A stretch of 12,086 nucleotides of DNA from Bacillota bacterium (GCA_023426005.1 JAFABO010000035.1:1-12086), one strand, 5' to 3'; numbered from the stretch's first letter, positions 1-7,128 are shown. The notes: generated by a model not told the origin, from the letters alone. Made by a program: numbers and translations.

Positions 1-52
1 ATATGGTCCGAAAGTCTCTACGAAGCCGCCGTAAATGGCTTTGCTACGGGTG
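1..52 (+). promoter_or_regulatory. Guanine-type purine riboswitch aptamer, 5' part cut off by the window edge
   Basis: This is the 3' part of a purine riboswitch aptamer in front of xpt. Visible parts are the end of loop L2 (AUAUGG, 1-6), the 3' side of P2, junction J2/3 with CUAC at 18-21, the P3 5' arm (about 22-28), loop L3 with CCGUAAA (29-35), the P3 3' arm (36-42), J3/1 (43-44) and the start of the P1 3' arm (45 on). GG at 5-6 can make the kissing contact with CC at 29-30. U15 and U19 align with U47 and U51 of the B. subtilis xpt aptamer. C44 aligns with C74, the base that selects guanine over adenine. The P1 and P2 5' arms lie outside the window. By family precedent, bound guanine would favour the terminator downstream and switch the operon off. 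Confidence 0.9.
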
Positions 53-90
53 TTCATCTTTGACATATTTTTATTTGTCGTAAGAATCAG

Positions 91-118
91 AGCTCCCAAT
101 CCATGATTGGGAGCTTTT
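91..118 (+). terminator. Riboswitch-controlled intrinsic terminator before xpt
   Basis: An 11-bp perfect stem (91-101 with 105-115) encloses a 3-nt loop and runs into a short T tract (115-118). It lies about 40 nt after the aptamer and 100 nt before xpt, where the expression platform of a transcription-attenuating guanine riboswitch belongs. I could not identify the competing antiterminator strand with confidence; part of it may lie before the window. Confidence 0.88.
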
Positions 119-122
119 ATAA

Positions 123-155
123 TTAACTGGGTCTTTTTAATAAGACTTCAGTTGA
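123..155 (+). other. Second, weaker hairpin in the xpt leader
   Basis: An inverted repeat directly follows the terminator: 123-129 pairs with 149-155 (one G-U), and GTCTT (131-135) pairs with AAGAC (142-146), with a small internal loop between. No T tract follows, so it is not a terminator in itself. It could stabilise the read-through mRNA 5' of xpt or take part in alternative pairing. Function is not known. Confidence 0.4.
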
Positions 156-217
156 GTTGTTATGACTAGGAATATTCTGTTAAAGCAGTATATTTCACTA
201 TTTTCCGGAGGATTAAG

Positions 218-790
218 ATGGAACTCTTAAAGCAAAGAATCTTGAAAGACGGACAGGTTTTTGGCAATGACATCCTTAAAGTGGATTCTTTTTTGAATCA
301 TCAGATGGATGTCCAGCTTTTCAATGAGATGGGCAAGGAATTTTTCAGATTGTTTGCTCACAAAAATGTTACCAAAATTCTCACAATTGAATCTTCAGGT
401 ATAGGCATTGCATGCATAGCCGCACAGTATTTCAATGTCCCGGTGGTTTTTGCCAAAAAAACAGAAGCAAAAAACCTGGATTCCGATACTTATCTGGCAG
501 AAGTATTTTCATTTACAAAGGGCAAAACCTATAGTGTGAGAGTTTCACAAAAATATATAAATCCCAATGATATCGTATTAATAATAGATGATTTCCTTGC
601 CAACGGAAAAGCGGCACTGGGACTTGTCGACATTGTCGGACAGGCAGGAGCGCAAGTAGCAGGTATTGGAATTGCCATAGAAAAGGGTTTTCAGGACGGA
701 GGAAAGCTCCTGCGTGAAAAGGGTCTTGAAGTTCAGCCCCTGGCTATTGTGCAAAGCATGCAAAATGGGAAGATCAGCTTCAGTGAATAG
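218..790 (+). CDS. xpt: Xanthine phosphoribosyltransferase
   Basis: Cytosolic purine-salvage enzyme that converts xanthine (guanine less well) and PRPP to XMP and pyrophosphate. The 190-residue length fits the family. The PRPP-binding loop is IVLIIDDFLANGKA at residues 119-132, with the paired acidic residues D124-D125. The N-terminal MELLKQRI and the segment IESSGIGIA (58-66) are typical of Xpt. The start is supported by GGAGGA at 207-212. The gene lies behind a guanine riboswitch and terminator, the classic arrangement for xpt in Firmicutes. In B. subtilis its partner is the xanthine permease gene pbuX; here an ABC importer of the BMP type follows instead. No frameshift or missing motif is seen. 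Confidence 0.96.
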   Translation: MELLKQRILKDGQVFGNDILKVDSFLNHQMDVQLFNEMGKEFFRLFAHKNVTKILTIESSGIGIACIAAQYFNVPVVFAKKTEAKNLDSDTYLAEVFSFTKGKTYSVRVSQKYINPNDIVLIIDDFLANGKAALGLVDIVGQAGAQVAGIGIAIEKGFQDGGKLLREKGLEVQPLAIVQSMQNGKISFSE

Positions 791-818
791 GTTTTATGTT
801 AACTTCCTTAGTTTAAAG

Positions 819-839
819 TGCTCCCGGAAAACGGAAGCA
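819..839 (+). other. Imperfect hairpin between xpt and the BMP lipoprotein gene
   Basis: TGCTCCCG (819-826) and CGGAAGCA (832-839) form an 8-position stem with one C-A mismatch and a GAAAA loop. TATAAT follows at 841-846, but I see no matching -35 box or extended -10. It could be a weak attenuator, an RNA processing site or part of an internal promoter. The lack of a T run argues against a full terminator, so xpt and the importer genes are probably co-transcribed. Confidence 0.35.
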
Positions 840-886
840 TTATAATATATCAATTAATTATAAATTAGAAATTAGGGGGATTCAAA

Positions 887-1987
887 ATGAAAAAGTTATT
901 GGCATTAATGCTGGCTGTTGTTATGATCACTGCAGCAGTACTTACCGGCTGCGGATCGGGTTCGGCAGCACCGGCAGGCGGTGAGGGCTTAAAAGTTGGT
1001 TTTATTTACATCGGAACTCCTGGAGATGTTGGATATACTTTTGCTCATGACCAGGGACGTATCTACCTGGAAGAACAATTAAAGGATAAGGGCGTCACAA
1101 CAGCTAAAGTTGAAAGTGTACCTGAAACGGCAGAATCCGAAAAGGCCATAAAAAATCTCATTGACCAGGACTGCAAGGTAATATTTGCTACAAGCTTCGG
1201 TTACATGGATTTCGTTGAAAAAGTGGCTAAAGAGTACCCGGATGTTAAGTTCTTTCACTGCTCCGGCAACAAATCAAACAAAACCAACTTCGTAAACTAT
1301 TTCGGAAAGATTGAACAAGCCAGATATCTCACCGGAATAGTAGCGGGTTTGAAGACTAAGTCCGGAAATATCGGATATGTTGCAGCAATGCAGATACCAG
1401 AAGTTATCAGAGGTATTGACGCCTTTACGCTGGGAGTGCGTTCGGTAAACCCCACAGCTGTTGTAAACGTCAAGTGGACAAATACCTGGTATGATCCCCA
1501 GCTGGAAAAGAGTGCTGCAGAAGCATTATTGAACGAGGGAAATGACGTTATTGCCCAGCATCAGGATTCAACTGCTCCGCAGATAGCCGCTCAGGAAAAG
1601 AATGCTTTCGCAATAGGTTACAATTCTGACAGCAGCAAGGCGGCGCCAAAGGCATATCTCACAGCTCCTGTATGGAACTGGGGCGTATACTATGTAGATC
1701 AGGTTCAGAAAATTCTCGACGGTTCATGGAAGGCTGAAAATTACCTTGGCGGAATGCATGAAGGTGTTGTAGATATAGGACCTATGACAGATCTTGTGGA
1801 TGCCGACATAAAGGCAAAGGTTGAAGAAGTTAAAGCCAAAATTCTTGACGGTTCACTGGATGTATTTGCAGGTCCTGTAAAGGATCAGACCGGTGCGGTT
1901 AAAATTGCCGAAGGTGCCACAATGACTGTTGAAGAACAGCAGGCGTGCAAATGGTTTGTTGAAGGTGTAAACGGGAAAATAGACTGA
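887..1987 (+). CDS. BMP-family substrate-binding lipoprotein of a purine-nucleoside-type ABC importer
   Basis: Extracytoplasmic solute-binding lipoprotein of the basic membrane protein (BMP/PnrA/Med) family. Residues 1-21 form a lipoprotein signal peptide, and the lipobox LTGC puts the lipidated cysteine at C22. A short G/S/A-rich linker leads to the mature fold starting near VGFIYIG (37-43). Family-like blocks include GDVGYTFAHDQG (46-57), FGYMDFVEKVAKEYPDVKF (104-122), WTNTWYDP (197-204) and QHQDSTAPQIAAQE (224-237). Length 366 is usual. The start has AGGGGGA at 874-880. Characterised BMP proteins (Treponema PnrA, B. subtilis NupN/YufN) bind purine nucleosides. Location behind xpt and the guanine riboswitch supports a purine substrate here, but the exact ligand is inference. 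The ATPase and both permeases follow. Confidence 0.92.
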   Translation: MKKLLALMLAVVMITAAVLTGCGSGSAAPAGGEGLKVGFIYIGTPGDVGYTFAHDQGRIYLEEQLKDKGVTTAKVESVPETAESEKAIKNLIDQDCKVIFATSFGYMDFVEKVAKEYPDVKFFHCSGNKSNKTNFVNYFGKIEQARYLTGIVAGLKTKSGNIGYVAAMQIPEVIRGIDAFTLGVRSVNPTAVVNVKWTNTWYDPQLEKSAAEALLNEGNDVIAQHQDSTAPQIAAQEKNAFAIGYNSDSSKAAPKAYLTAPVWNWGVYYVDQVQKILDGSWKAENYLGGMHEGVVDIGPMTDLVDADIKAKVEEVKAKILDGSLDVFAGPVKDQTGAVKIAEGATMTVEEQQACKWFVEGVNGKID

Positions 1988-2025
1988 TACAAAAGCGATA
2001 ACTGATTTATTCTGGCAAATTTCAA

Positions 2026-2087
2026 TATTAGCAGTAGTTGAAGCTCCTTCGTCAACATTGGACTCAACTACTGCTAATAAAGTTTTT
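2026..2087 (+). terminator. Strong 16-bp hairpin with downstream T tract between lipoprotein and ATPase genes
   Basis: Positions 2026-2041 pair perfectly with 2064-2079. A 22-nt loop can form a few more pairs near its base. TTTTT follows at 2083-2087, three bases after the stem. In binding-protein-dependent ABC operons, a hairpin after the binding-protein gene commonly acts as a partial terminator or a 3' block to RNA decay, so that the lipoprotein outnumbers the membrane parts. The offset T tract suggests incomplete termination. A TATAAT at 2119-2124 lacks a good -35, so an independent promoter for the ATPase gene is uncertain. Confidence 0.72.
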
Positions 2088-2170
2088 AAGAACATAACCG
2101 TTCTATTGAACCATGGGTTATAATAAAGACATACAGTCAAAAAATCTTTATAAATTTAAAAGGTGATACT

Positions 2171-3700
2171 GTGAGAAATGAAGTGTACATCAAAATTGAA
2201 AGTTTAACAAAAACCTTCGGGCCTGTAGTAGCAAATAATAACGTTTGTCTTGAAGTAAACAGGGGAGAAATACACGCTCTACTCGGAGAAAACGGTTCCG
2301 GCAAAAGTACCCTGATGAATATGCTTTCCGGCATATACACACCTGACAGCGGACAAATATACATCAAGGGCAGGCCGGTTAATTTTAAAACTCCGAAAGA
2401 CTCGATGGCAATGGGGATAGGTATGATTCATCAGCATTTCAAGCTGGTGGAGGTAATGTCTGCAAAGGAGAACATAATAGCAGGTCAAAAGGGCAGGTTC
2501 TTTTTGGGAAGTGCAAAGCTTTCCGGGAAGATCCGTAAAATATCTGATAAATATGGTCTGGCAGTTGATCCGGACAAAAAAATATATAATATGTCTGTAG
2601 GTGAAAAACAGACTGTAGAAATTCTCAAGGTTATTTACAGAGGAGCTGAGATACTTATTCTCGATGAGCCCACGGCAGTTTTAACTCCTCAGGAGACAGA
2701 GGGGCTTTTTAAAATTCTCAGAAAAATGAAAGAATCGGGAAGTGCGGTTATAATCATAACCCATAAATTAAATGAGGTTATGGAAATTGCCGATAAAATC
2801 ACTGTATTAAGAAAAGGTGAAACAGTGGGCACAGTAAATAAAGAGGAGACAAATGCCGCTGAACTTACCAACCTGATGGTTGGACATGCTGTTGATCTGT
2901 CAATTAACAGGATTGAATGCAGGGACAAAAAAACAATACTAAACATTGAAAATCTGACAGTGGTGGATGATGAAAAAGTAAAGGCTCTTGACAGCATAAA
3001 TTTCAGACTGTCGGCAGGTGAAATCCTGGGGGTGGCAGGAGTTGCAGGCAGTGGACAGAAGGAGCTCTGCGAAGCAATCGCAGGACTTTTTCCGGTTGCT
3101 TCAGGAAAGATAGAATATAAAGGTGAAAATATCGTAGGTAAAAATCCTCGTGATATAATTAAAAAGGGAATAAGCATGAGCTTCATACCCGAAGACAGGC
3201 TTGGCATGGGACTTGTGGCATCCATGGGCATGGTGGATAACATGATTTTGAAGGAATATCAAAATCAGAAAGGATTTATGATCGATAAAAAAATTGCCAG
3301 GACTCTTTCACAAAAGCTCATAAAGAAGCTGGAAATAAATACTCCCGGTATTTATCACCCTGTCAGGCAGTTGTCAGGCGGTAATATCCAGAAGGTTCTG
3401 CTGGGACGTGAAATAGAATCAAACCCCAACCTGCTCATTACGGCTTATCCGGTCAGAGGTCTTGATATAAACGCATCCTATACAATTTATGACCTGCTTA
3501 ACGAGCAGAAGGAAAAAGGTGTCGGAATACTTTATATCGGAGAGGATCTTGATGTGCTTATTGAGCTTTGTGACAGGATTATGGTCATATGCAACGGTAA
3601 AATAACCGGCATGGTTGACGCTGACAAGGTTAACAAGGAGCAGCTCGGTATGATGATGGCGGGAGAAGCTATGGAAACGGTTATGGGGGTGGGAGCGTAA
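2171..3700 (+). CDS. ABC importer ATPase with two nucleotide-binding domains (nucleoside/BMP type)
   Basis: Cytoplasmic energiser of the importer, 509 residues, two ABC domains in one chain as in RbsA/YufO-type proteins. Domain 1 has Walker A GENGSGKST (39-47), Q-loop IHQHF (86-90), a signature-like MSVGEKQ (141-147), Walker B ILILDEP (161-167) and switch H198. Domain 2 has a degenerate P-loop GVAGSGQKE (290-298, no K-S/T), a clear signature LSGGNIQK (401-408), and ITAYP (423-427) where a Walker B DEP would be. Only one site should hydrolyse ATP well, which is usual for this subfamily. Start is GTG, chosen because AAAGGTGA (2158-2165) lies 5 nt upstream. The stop directly abuts the ATG of the next gene, implying translational coupling. 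Probable orthologue of B. subtilis NupO (YufO). Confidence 0.93.
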   Translation: MRNEVYIKIESLTKTFGPVVANNNVCLEVNRGEIHALLGENGSGKSTLMNMLSGIYTPDSGQIYIKGRPVNFKTPKDSMAMGIGMIHQHFKLVEVMSAKENIIAGQKGRFFLGSAKLSGKIRKISDKYGLAVDPDKKIYNMSVGEKQTVEILKVIYRGAEILILDEPTAVLTPQETEGLFKILRKMKESGSAVIIITHKLNEVMEIADKITVLRKGETVGTVNKEETNAAELTNLMVGHAVDLSINRIECRDKKTILNIENLTVVDDEKVKALDSINFRLSAGEILGVAGVAGSGQKELCEAIAGLFPVASGKIEYKGENIVGKNPRDIIKKGISMSFIPEDRLGMGLVASMGMVDNMILKEYQNQKGFMIDKKIARTLSQKLIKKLEINTPGIYHPVRQLSGGNIQKVLLGREIESNPNLLITAYPVRGLDINASYTIYDLLNEQKEKGVGILYIGEDLDVLIELCDRIMVICNGKITGMVDADKVNKEQLGMMMAGEAMETVMGVGA

Positions 3701-4780
3701 ATGGTTAGGATAGTTAAAAGAACAGATTTGACAAAACGGCAATCGGTAATGTTCAGGCTGCTTGCTATTCTGGGAGCACTGCTTGCCGCCGGAATATTTA
3801 TATTATTCCTTGGGTTCAATCCCTTTAAGGTATACCTTTCCATGCTGGACGGATCCTTTGGCTCCCTTTACAGGTTTAAGGAATCAATTATTCAGGCAAT
3901 TCCCCTCATTGTTTCATCACTGGGTATTTCAATAGCCTTCAGAATGAAATTCTGGAATATTGGCGCAGAAGGCCAGATAATAATGGGAGCATTTGCTGCC
4001 AGCTATTTTGCATTGTATTGGTCAAACCTGCCGGTATATGTTTTGCTGCCGCTTATGTTTCTGGCATCGGTGGCCGCAGGCGGTATTTGGGCTTTGATAC
4101 CTGCCATTTTCAAGGCGCAGTTCGGTACCAACGAAACTCTGTTTACACTGATGATGAACTATATAGCTCAAAAAATTATTGTCTATGTACAGTATGGCCC
4201 GTGGAAGGATCCAAAAGCCCTGGGGGCGGGTAAAATCGCACTCTTTGGTGATAATGCGGCGCTCCCTGAAGTGCTCGGCATTCACATAGGCTGGATAATA
4301 ACTATTGCCCTGGTAGTTCTGGTATACATTTTCATTAATAAAACAAAGCGGGGCTATGAGATACAGGTTATAGGAGAAAGTGAAAATACTGCAAGATATG
4401 CCGGTATGAATGTAAAAAAGATAATATTGTCTTCATTGATCCTGAGCGGTGCACTTTGCGGACTGGTCGGAATGTTCCAGGTATCGGGAGTCAACCATAC
4501 CTTAAGCTATCAGGTGGCCAATGGGGTCGGTTTTACCGCTATAATAACAACCTGGCTGGCAGGTTTGAGTGCTCCTGTTATTGTAATAGTATGCTTCCTG
4601 TTTGCCGTACTGCAGCAGGGGGGAACCTTTATACAAACGGCGTTCAGTATACATTCCTCGGCTGCACAGCTGATTCAGGGTATGATTTTATTCTTTGTAC
4701 TGGGAAGTGAATTCTTTATCCAATACAGGCTGGTGTTAAAACCAAAAACGGATAAAGCAATAAAGAAGGAGGCAGCGTAG
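3701..4780 (+). CDS. ABC nucleoside-type importer permease, first subunit
   Basis: Integral membrane permease of the BPD_transp_2 family (branched-chain amino acid/sugar/nucleoside type), 359 residues. About eight or nine hydrophobic segments are visible, for example near 18-38, 64-82, 92-108, 112-137, 146-165, 195-212, 240-262, 276-304 and 322-342. The family motif FWNIGAEGQIIMGA is at 84-97. The cytoplasmic loop RGYEIQVIGESENTARYAG (217-235) is the likely contact with the ATPase. The C-terminus is lysine-rich. The ATG follows the ATPase stop with no gap, and a GGGTGGGAG stretch just upstream serves as ribosome site. Probable counterpart of B. subtilis NupP (YufP). It would pair with the next gene to form the membrane channel. 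Confidence 0.92.
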   Translation: MVRIVKRTDLTKRQSVMFRLLAILGALLAAGIFILFLGFNPFKVYLSMLDGSFGSLYRFKESIIQAIPLIVSSLGISIAFRMKFWNIGAEGQIIMGAFAASYFALYWSNLPVYVLLPLMFLASVAAGGIWALIPAIFKAQFGTNETLFTLMMNYIAQKIIVYVQYGPWKDPKALGAGKIALFGDNAALPEVLGIHIGWIITIALVVLVYIFINKTKRGYEIQVIGESENTARYAGMNVKKIILSSLILSGALCGLVGMFQVSGVNHTLSYQVANGVGFTAIITTWLAGLSAPVIVIVCFLFAVLQQGGTFIQTAFSIHSSAAQLIQGMILFFVLGSEFFIQYRLVLKPKTDKAIKKEAA

Positions 4781-4785
4781 GGCAG

Positions 4786-5727
4786 ATGACATTTATAAAT
4801 ATTTTAACATTCATTCTAACTGGTGCAGTTACTGCCGGTACTCCTCTGCTATTTGCCACACTGGGAGAAATTATGACTGAAAAGGTTGGTCAGCTGAACC
4901 TCGGTGTGGAAGGTATGATGCTGATGGGGGCTGTAATCGGCTTCAATGCTGCGCTTTCAACAGGCAATCCTGTTCTGGGCATACTTGCCGGGATGACAGC
5001 CGGTGCCTGCGGGGCTTTGATCTTCGCTTTCCTCACAATAACACTCAGGGCAAATCAAATTGTTTCAGGTCTTTCACTGACTATTTTCGGTGCAGGCTTC
5101 TCAAGCTTTGTGGGACAGAAAATGGTTGGACAGGGTTTGGCCGACTCTGTGAGGAACAGCTTTACACCTGTAAAACTGCCCTTGCTGGGAGAGATTCCAG
5201 TGCTGGGACCGGCTTTGTTCAATCAGAATGTGCTGGTATACGCAGGTTATGTTGTAGCTGTTTTTCTGGCAATATATTTGTATAAAACCAGATTGGGTCT
5301 GAATATGAGAATGGTGGGAGAAAATCCCGGAGCGGCGGACACTGCGGGGATTAATGTTGCCCTGTACAAATATGTTCATATACTCATCGGAGGTATGCTC
5401 TGCGGGATAGCCGGGGCATATATGTCGATGATCACAGTTCCTTCCTGGCAGGATGGAGTAACAGGGGGCAGAGGCTGGATAGCTGTTGCACTTGTTATAT
5501 TCGTAACCTGGAATCCGTACAAGGCCATGCTGGGCTCTTATTTCTTCGGAGCACTGAGTATTCTGGGTTTATATCTGCAGGGATATGTGCATATACCTCA
5601 AAGTATTTTTGATATGCTGCCATATTTTGCTACAATAATAGTATTGATTATGATTTCTTTGAAAAAGTCCAAAGAAAATAATCCGCCAAAGGCGTTGGGA
5701 GAACCGTATTTCAGGGAAGACAGATAA
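4786..5727 (+). CDS. ABC nucleoside-type importer permease, second subunit
   Basis: Second BPD_transp_2 permease, 313 residues, forming a heterodimer with the preceding permease. Hydrophobic segments lie near 4-25, 38-60, 62-86, 92-112, 147-166, 195-215, 228-245, 249-268 and 274-291. Family motifs are GQLNLGVEGMMLMGA (35-49) and GLNMRMVGENPGAADTAGI (171-189). The gene begins 5 nt after the previous stop. Its best ribosome site, AAGGAGG at 4766-4772, is 13 nt from the ATG, longer than usual, but there is no alternative in-frame start closer to it, and GGG at 4780-4782 may contribute. Probable counterpart of B. subtilis NupQ (YufQ). No terminator follows before the small gene at 5787. Confidence 0.92.
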   Translation: MTFINILTFILTGAVTAGTPLLFATLGEIMTEKVGQLNLGVEGMMLMGAVIGFNAALSTGNPVLGILAGMTAGACGALIFAFLTITLRANQIVSGLSLTIFGAGFSSFVGQKMVGQGLADSVRNSFTPVKLPLLGEIPVLGPALFNQNVLVYAGYVVAVFLAIYLYKTRLGLNMRMVGENPGAADTAGINVALYKYVHILIGGMLCGIAGAYMSMITVPSWQDGVTGGRGWIAVALVIFVTWNPYKAMLGSYFFGALSILGLYLQGYVHIPQSIFDMLPYFATIIVLIMISLKKSKENNPPKALGEPYFREDR

Positions 5728-5776
5728 CAGGAGTAAATTAATTTCATTACATTTTGTGGCCACAAGTGTGGCACAT

Positions 5777-5782
5777 GGAGGT
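5777..5782 (+). promoter_or_regulatory. Ribosome binding site that fixes the small-protein start
   Basis: GGAGGT lies 4 nt before the ATG at 5787. It selects this ATG over an in-frame TTG at 5754, which has no such site. Confidence 0.7.
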
Positions 5783-5786
5783 CAAA

Positions 5787-5963
5787 ATGAATAAAAAAAT
5801 AATGCGGTCCGGGAGCATATTTTTCACAATTATTCTGCTGGGCTTCGCAGCCTTAAAATATTCTGCAGGAAGCACCAGAACTTCCATTTTTTATTTTATT
5901 GCAGGGATAGGATTCCTTATTGTTTTTATATCATATTCGAAAAAAGGCGGAGCATCAAAATAA
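5787..5963 (+). CDS. Small two-helix membrane protein, function unknown
   Basis: A 58-residue protein that I do not recognise. It has a basic N-terminus (MNKKIMR), a hydrophobic helix near 9-27, a polar turn KYSAGSTRTS (24-33), a second helix near 34-51 and a basic tail (SKKGGASK). A helical hairpin with both ends inside the cell is likely by the positive-inside rule. It begins 59 nt after the second permease gene with no visible terminator between, so it may be the last gene of the importer operon. Its role, accessory subunit or unrelated, cannot be told from the sequence. The good ribosome site and the alternation of hydrophobic segments and charged ends argue that it is real. Confidence 0.7.
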   Translation: MNKKIMRSGSIFFTIILLGFAALKYSAGSTRTSIFYFIAGIGFLIVFISYSKKGGASK

Positions 5964-5994
5964 ATAAGGTATGAATATGGACAAATACCTTGTT
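5963..5994 (+). terminator. Possible weak terminator after the importer block
   Basis: AAGGTAT (5966-5972) pairs with ATACCTT (5985-5991). Outer A-U and U-G pairs extend the stem to about 10 bp (5963-5972 with 5985-5994), with a 12-nt loop. No T run follows, so termination would be inefficient. It marks the boundary between the importer block and trpS. Confidence 0.35.
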
Positions 5995-6019
5995 ATGACA
6001 GATATTTTAATGATAAAAT
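5990..6019 (+). promoter_or_regulatory. Candidate trpS promoter 1 (extended -10)
   Basis: TTGTTA (5990-5995) and TAAAAT (6014-6019) are 18 bp apart, and TG at 6011-6012 gives an extended -10. It would leave a leader of about 85 nt before trpS. This is a sequence match only, competing with candidate 2. Confidence 0.45.
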
Positions 6020-6047
6020 CATTTATGGTGCTTTCAACTTGTCAGTT

Positions 6048-6077
6048 GTGACAAAAGACTTATTTATGCAATAAAAT
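6048..6077 (+). promoter_or_regulatory. Candidate trpS promoter 2 with overlapping inverted repeat
   Basis: GTGACA (6048-6053, five of six matches to TTGACA) and TAAAAT (6072-6077, five of six to TATAAT) are 18 bp apart. A perfect inverted repeat TTGTCA-GTTG-TGACAA (6039-6054) overlaps the -35 box, where a repressor or activator could bind. Transcription would start about 27 nt before trpS, too short a leader for a T-box. Confidence 0.5.
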
Positions 6078-6110
6078 ACTAATAATATTTGTTTAAGGAT
6101 GTGTTTTTAA

Positions 6111-7121
6111 ATGGAACAGACAGAACAAAAGAAAAGGATATTCAGCGGAGTTCAGCCCTCGGGAAATCTTACAATAGGCAATTATCTCGGTGCCATAAGG
6201 AATTGGATTCCCATGCAGGATGAGTTTGAATGCCTTTATTGTGTGGTTGATCTCCATACGCTTACCGTAAGACAGAATCCTGCAGAATTGAGACAGCGCA
6301 GCTTGAACCTGCTGGCTTTATATATGGCCTGCGGCCTTGATCCGCAGAAATGTATCCTGTTTTTGCAATCCCATGTAAGTGCTCATTCCGAGCTGGCATG
6401 GATTTTAAATTGCTATACCTATATGGGCGAACTCAACAGAATGACCCAGTTCAAGGATAAATCAGCAAAACATGCCGACAACATAAATGCAGGATTATTC
6501 ACATATCCTGTACTTATGGCAGCGGATATATTATTATACCAGACCGAGCTTGTACCTATTGGTCAGGATCAGAAGCAGCATCTTGAAATAGCAAGAGATA
6601 TTGCCGAGAGATTTAATAATGTGTACGGAGATACTTTTACCATTCCTGAACCTTACATTCCTAAAATAGGTGCAAAGATAATGAGCCTTCAGGAGCCGGA
6701 AAAGAAAATGTCCAAATCTGATGAAAATGAAAATGCATATGTATTTATACTTGATAAGGAAGATGCAATCCTGCGCAAGTTCAAAAGGGCGGTTACCGAT
6801 TCAGAACGCGAAATAAGATATGATGAGGTCAATAAGCCCGGTGTAAGTAATTTGATAAGTATATATTCCGCAGTGACCGGCAAGACTTTTTCTGATATTG
6901 AAAAGGAATTTGACGGAAGATCCTATGGTGATTTAAAGGAAGTCGTGGGACAGTCTGTTGCTGAAATGCTCAGGCCCGTTCAGCAGAAATATAACGACCT
7001 GACCGCAAACAAGGATTATCTTAATTCCATATTAAAGGAAAATTCTGAAAAAGCGGCTTATATGGCTAGAAAAACCCTTTCAAAGGTTCAAAGAAAAATT
7101 GGCTTGCTGCCAAGAAGCTAA
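6111..7121 (+). CDS. trpS: Tryptophanyl-tRNA synthetase
   Basis: Class I aminoacyl-tRNA synthetase that charges tRNA-Trp with tryptophan using ATP in the cytoplasm. The 336-residue length is normal for the bacterial enzyme. It opens with FSGVQPSGNLTIGNYLGA (11-28), where TIGN (21-24) is the HIGH-equivalent motif. The tryptophan pocket segment YPVLMAADILLY includes D139, followed by GQDQKQHLE (151-159). The second ATP motif KMSKS is at 199-203. The C-terminal helical anticodon-binding part is complete. AAGGAT at 6095-6100 is the ribosome site, 10 nt from the ATG. The gene has its own candidate promoters and a strong terminator, so it is probably transcribed alone. Many Firmicutes control trpS by a T-box; none is visible here. 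Confidence 0.97.
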   Translation: MEQTEQKKRIFSGVQPSGNLTIGNYLGAIRNWIPMQDEFECLYCVVDLHTLTVRQNPAELRQRSLNLLALYMACGLDPQKCILFLQSHVSAHSELAWILNCYTYMGELNRMTQFKDKSAKHADNINAGLFTYPVLMAADILLYQTELVPIGQDQKQHLEIARDIAERFNNVYGDTFTIPEPYIPKIGAKIMSLQEPEKKMSKSDENENAYVFILDKEDAILRKFKRAVTDSEREIRYDEVNKPGVSNLISIYSAVTGKTFSDIEKEFDGRSYGDLKEVVGQSVAEMLRPVQQKYNDLTANKDYLNSILKENSEKAAYMARKTLSKVQRKIGLLPRS

Positions 7122-7128
7122 GGAAATG

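Noticed and set aside
2119..2124. TATAAT before the ATPase gene as an independent promoter
   Set aside because: No -35 box at 16-18 bp and no extended -10; in AT-rich DNA this match is expected by chance.
2689..3243. 184-residue minus-strand open frame inside the ATPase gene
   Set aside because: It is the reverse-frame shadow of a well-identified ABC ATPase, with no ribosome site or recognisable protein motifs.
5754..5765. 12-bp palindrome TTGTGGCCACAA before the small membrane protein gene
   Set aside because: Perfect but short, with no promoter elements nearby; cannot be assigned as an operator.
5964..6110. T-box leader for trpS
   Set aside because: The region is only 147 nt and lacks the T-box sequence and a following terminator.
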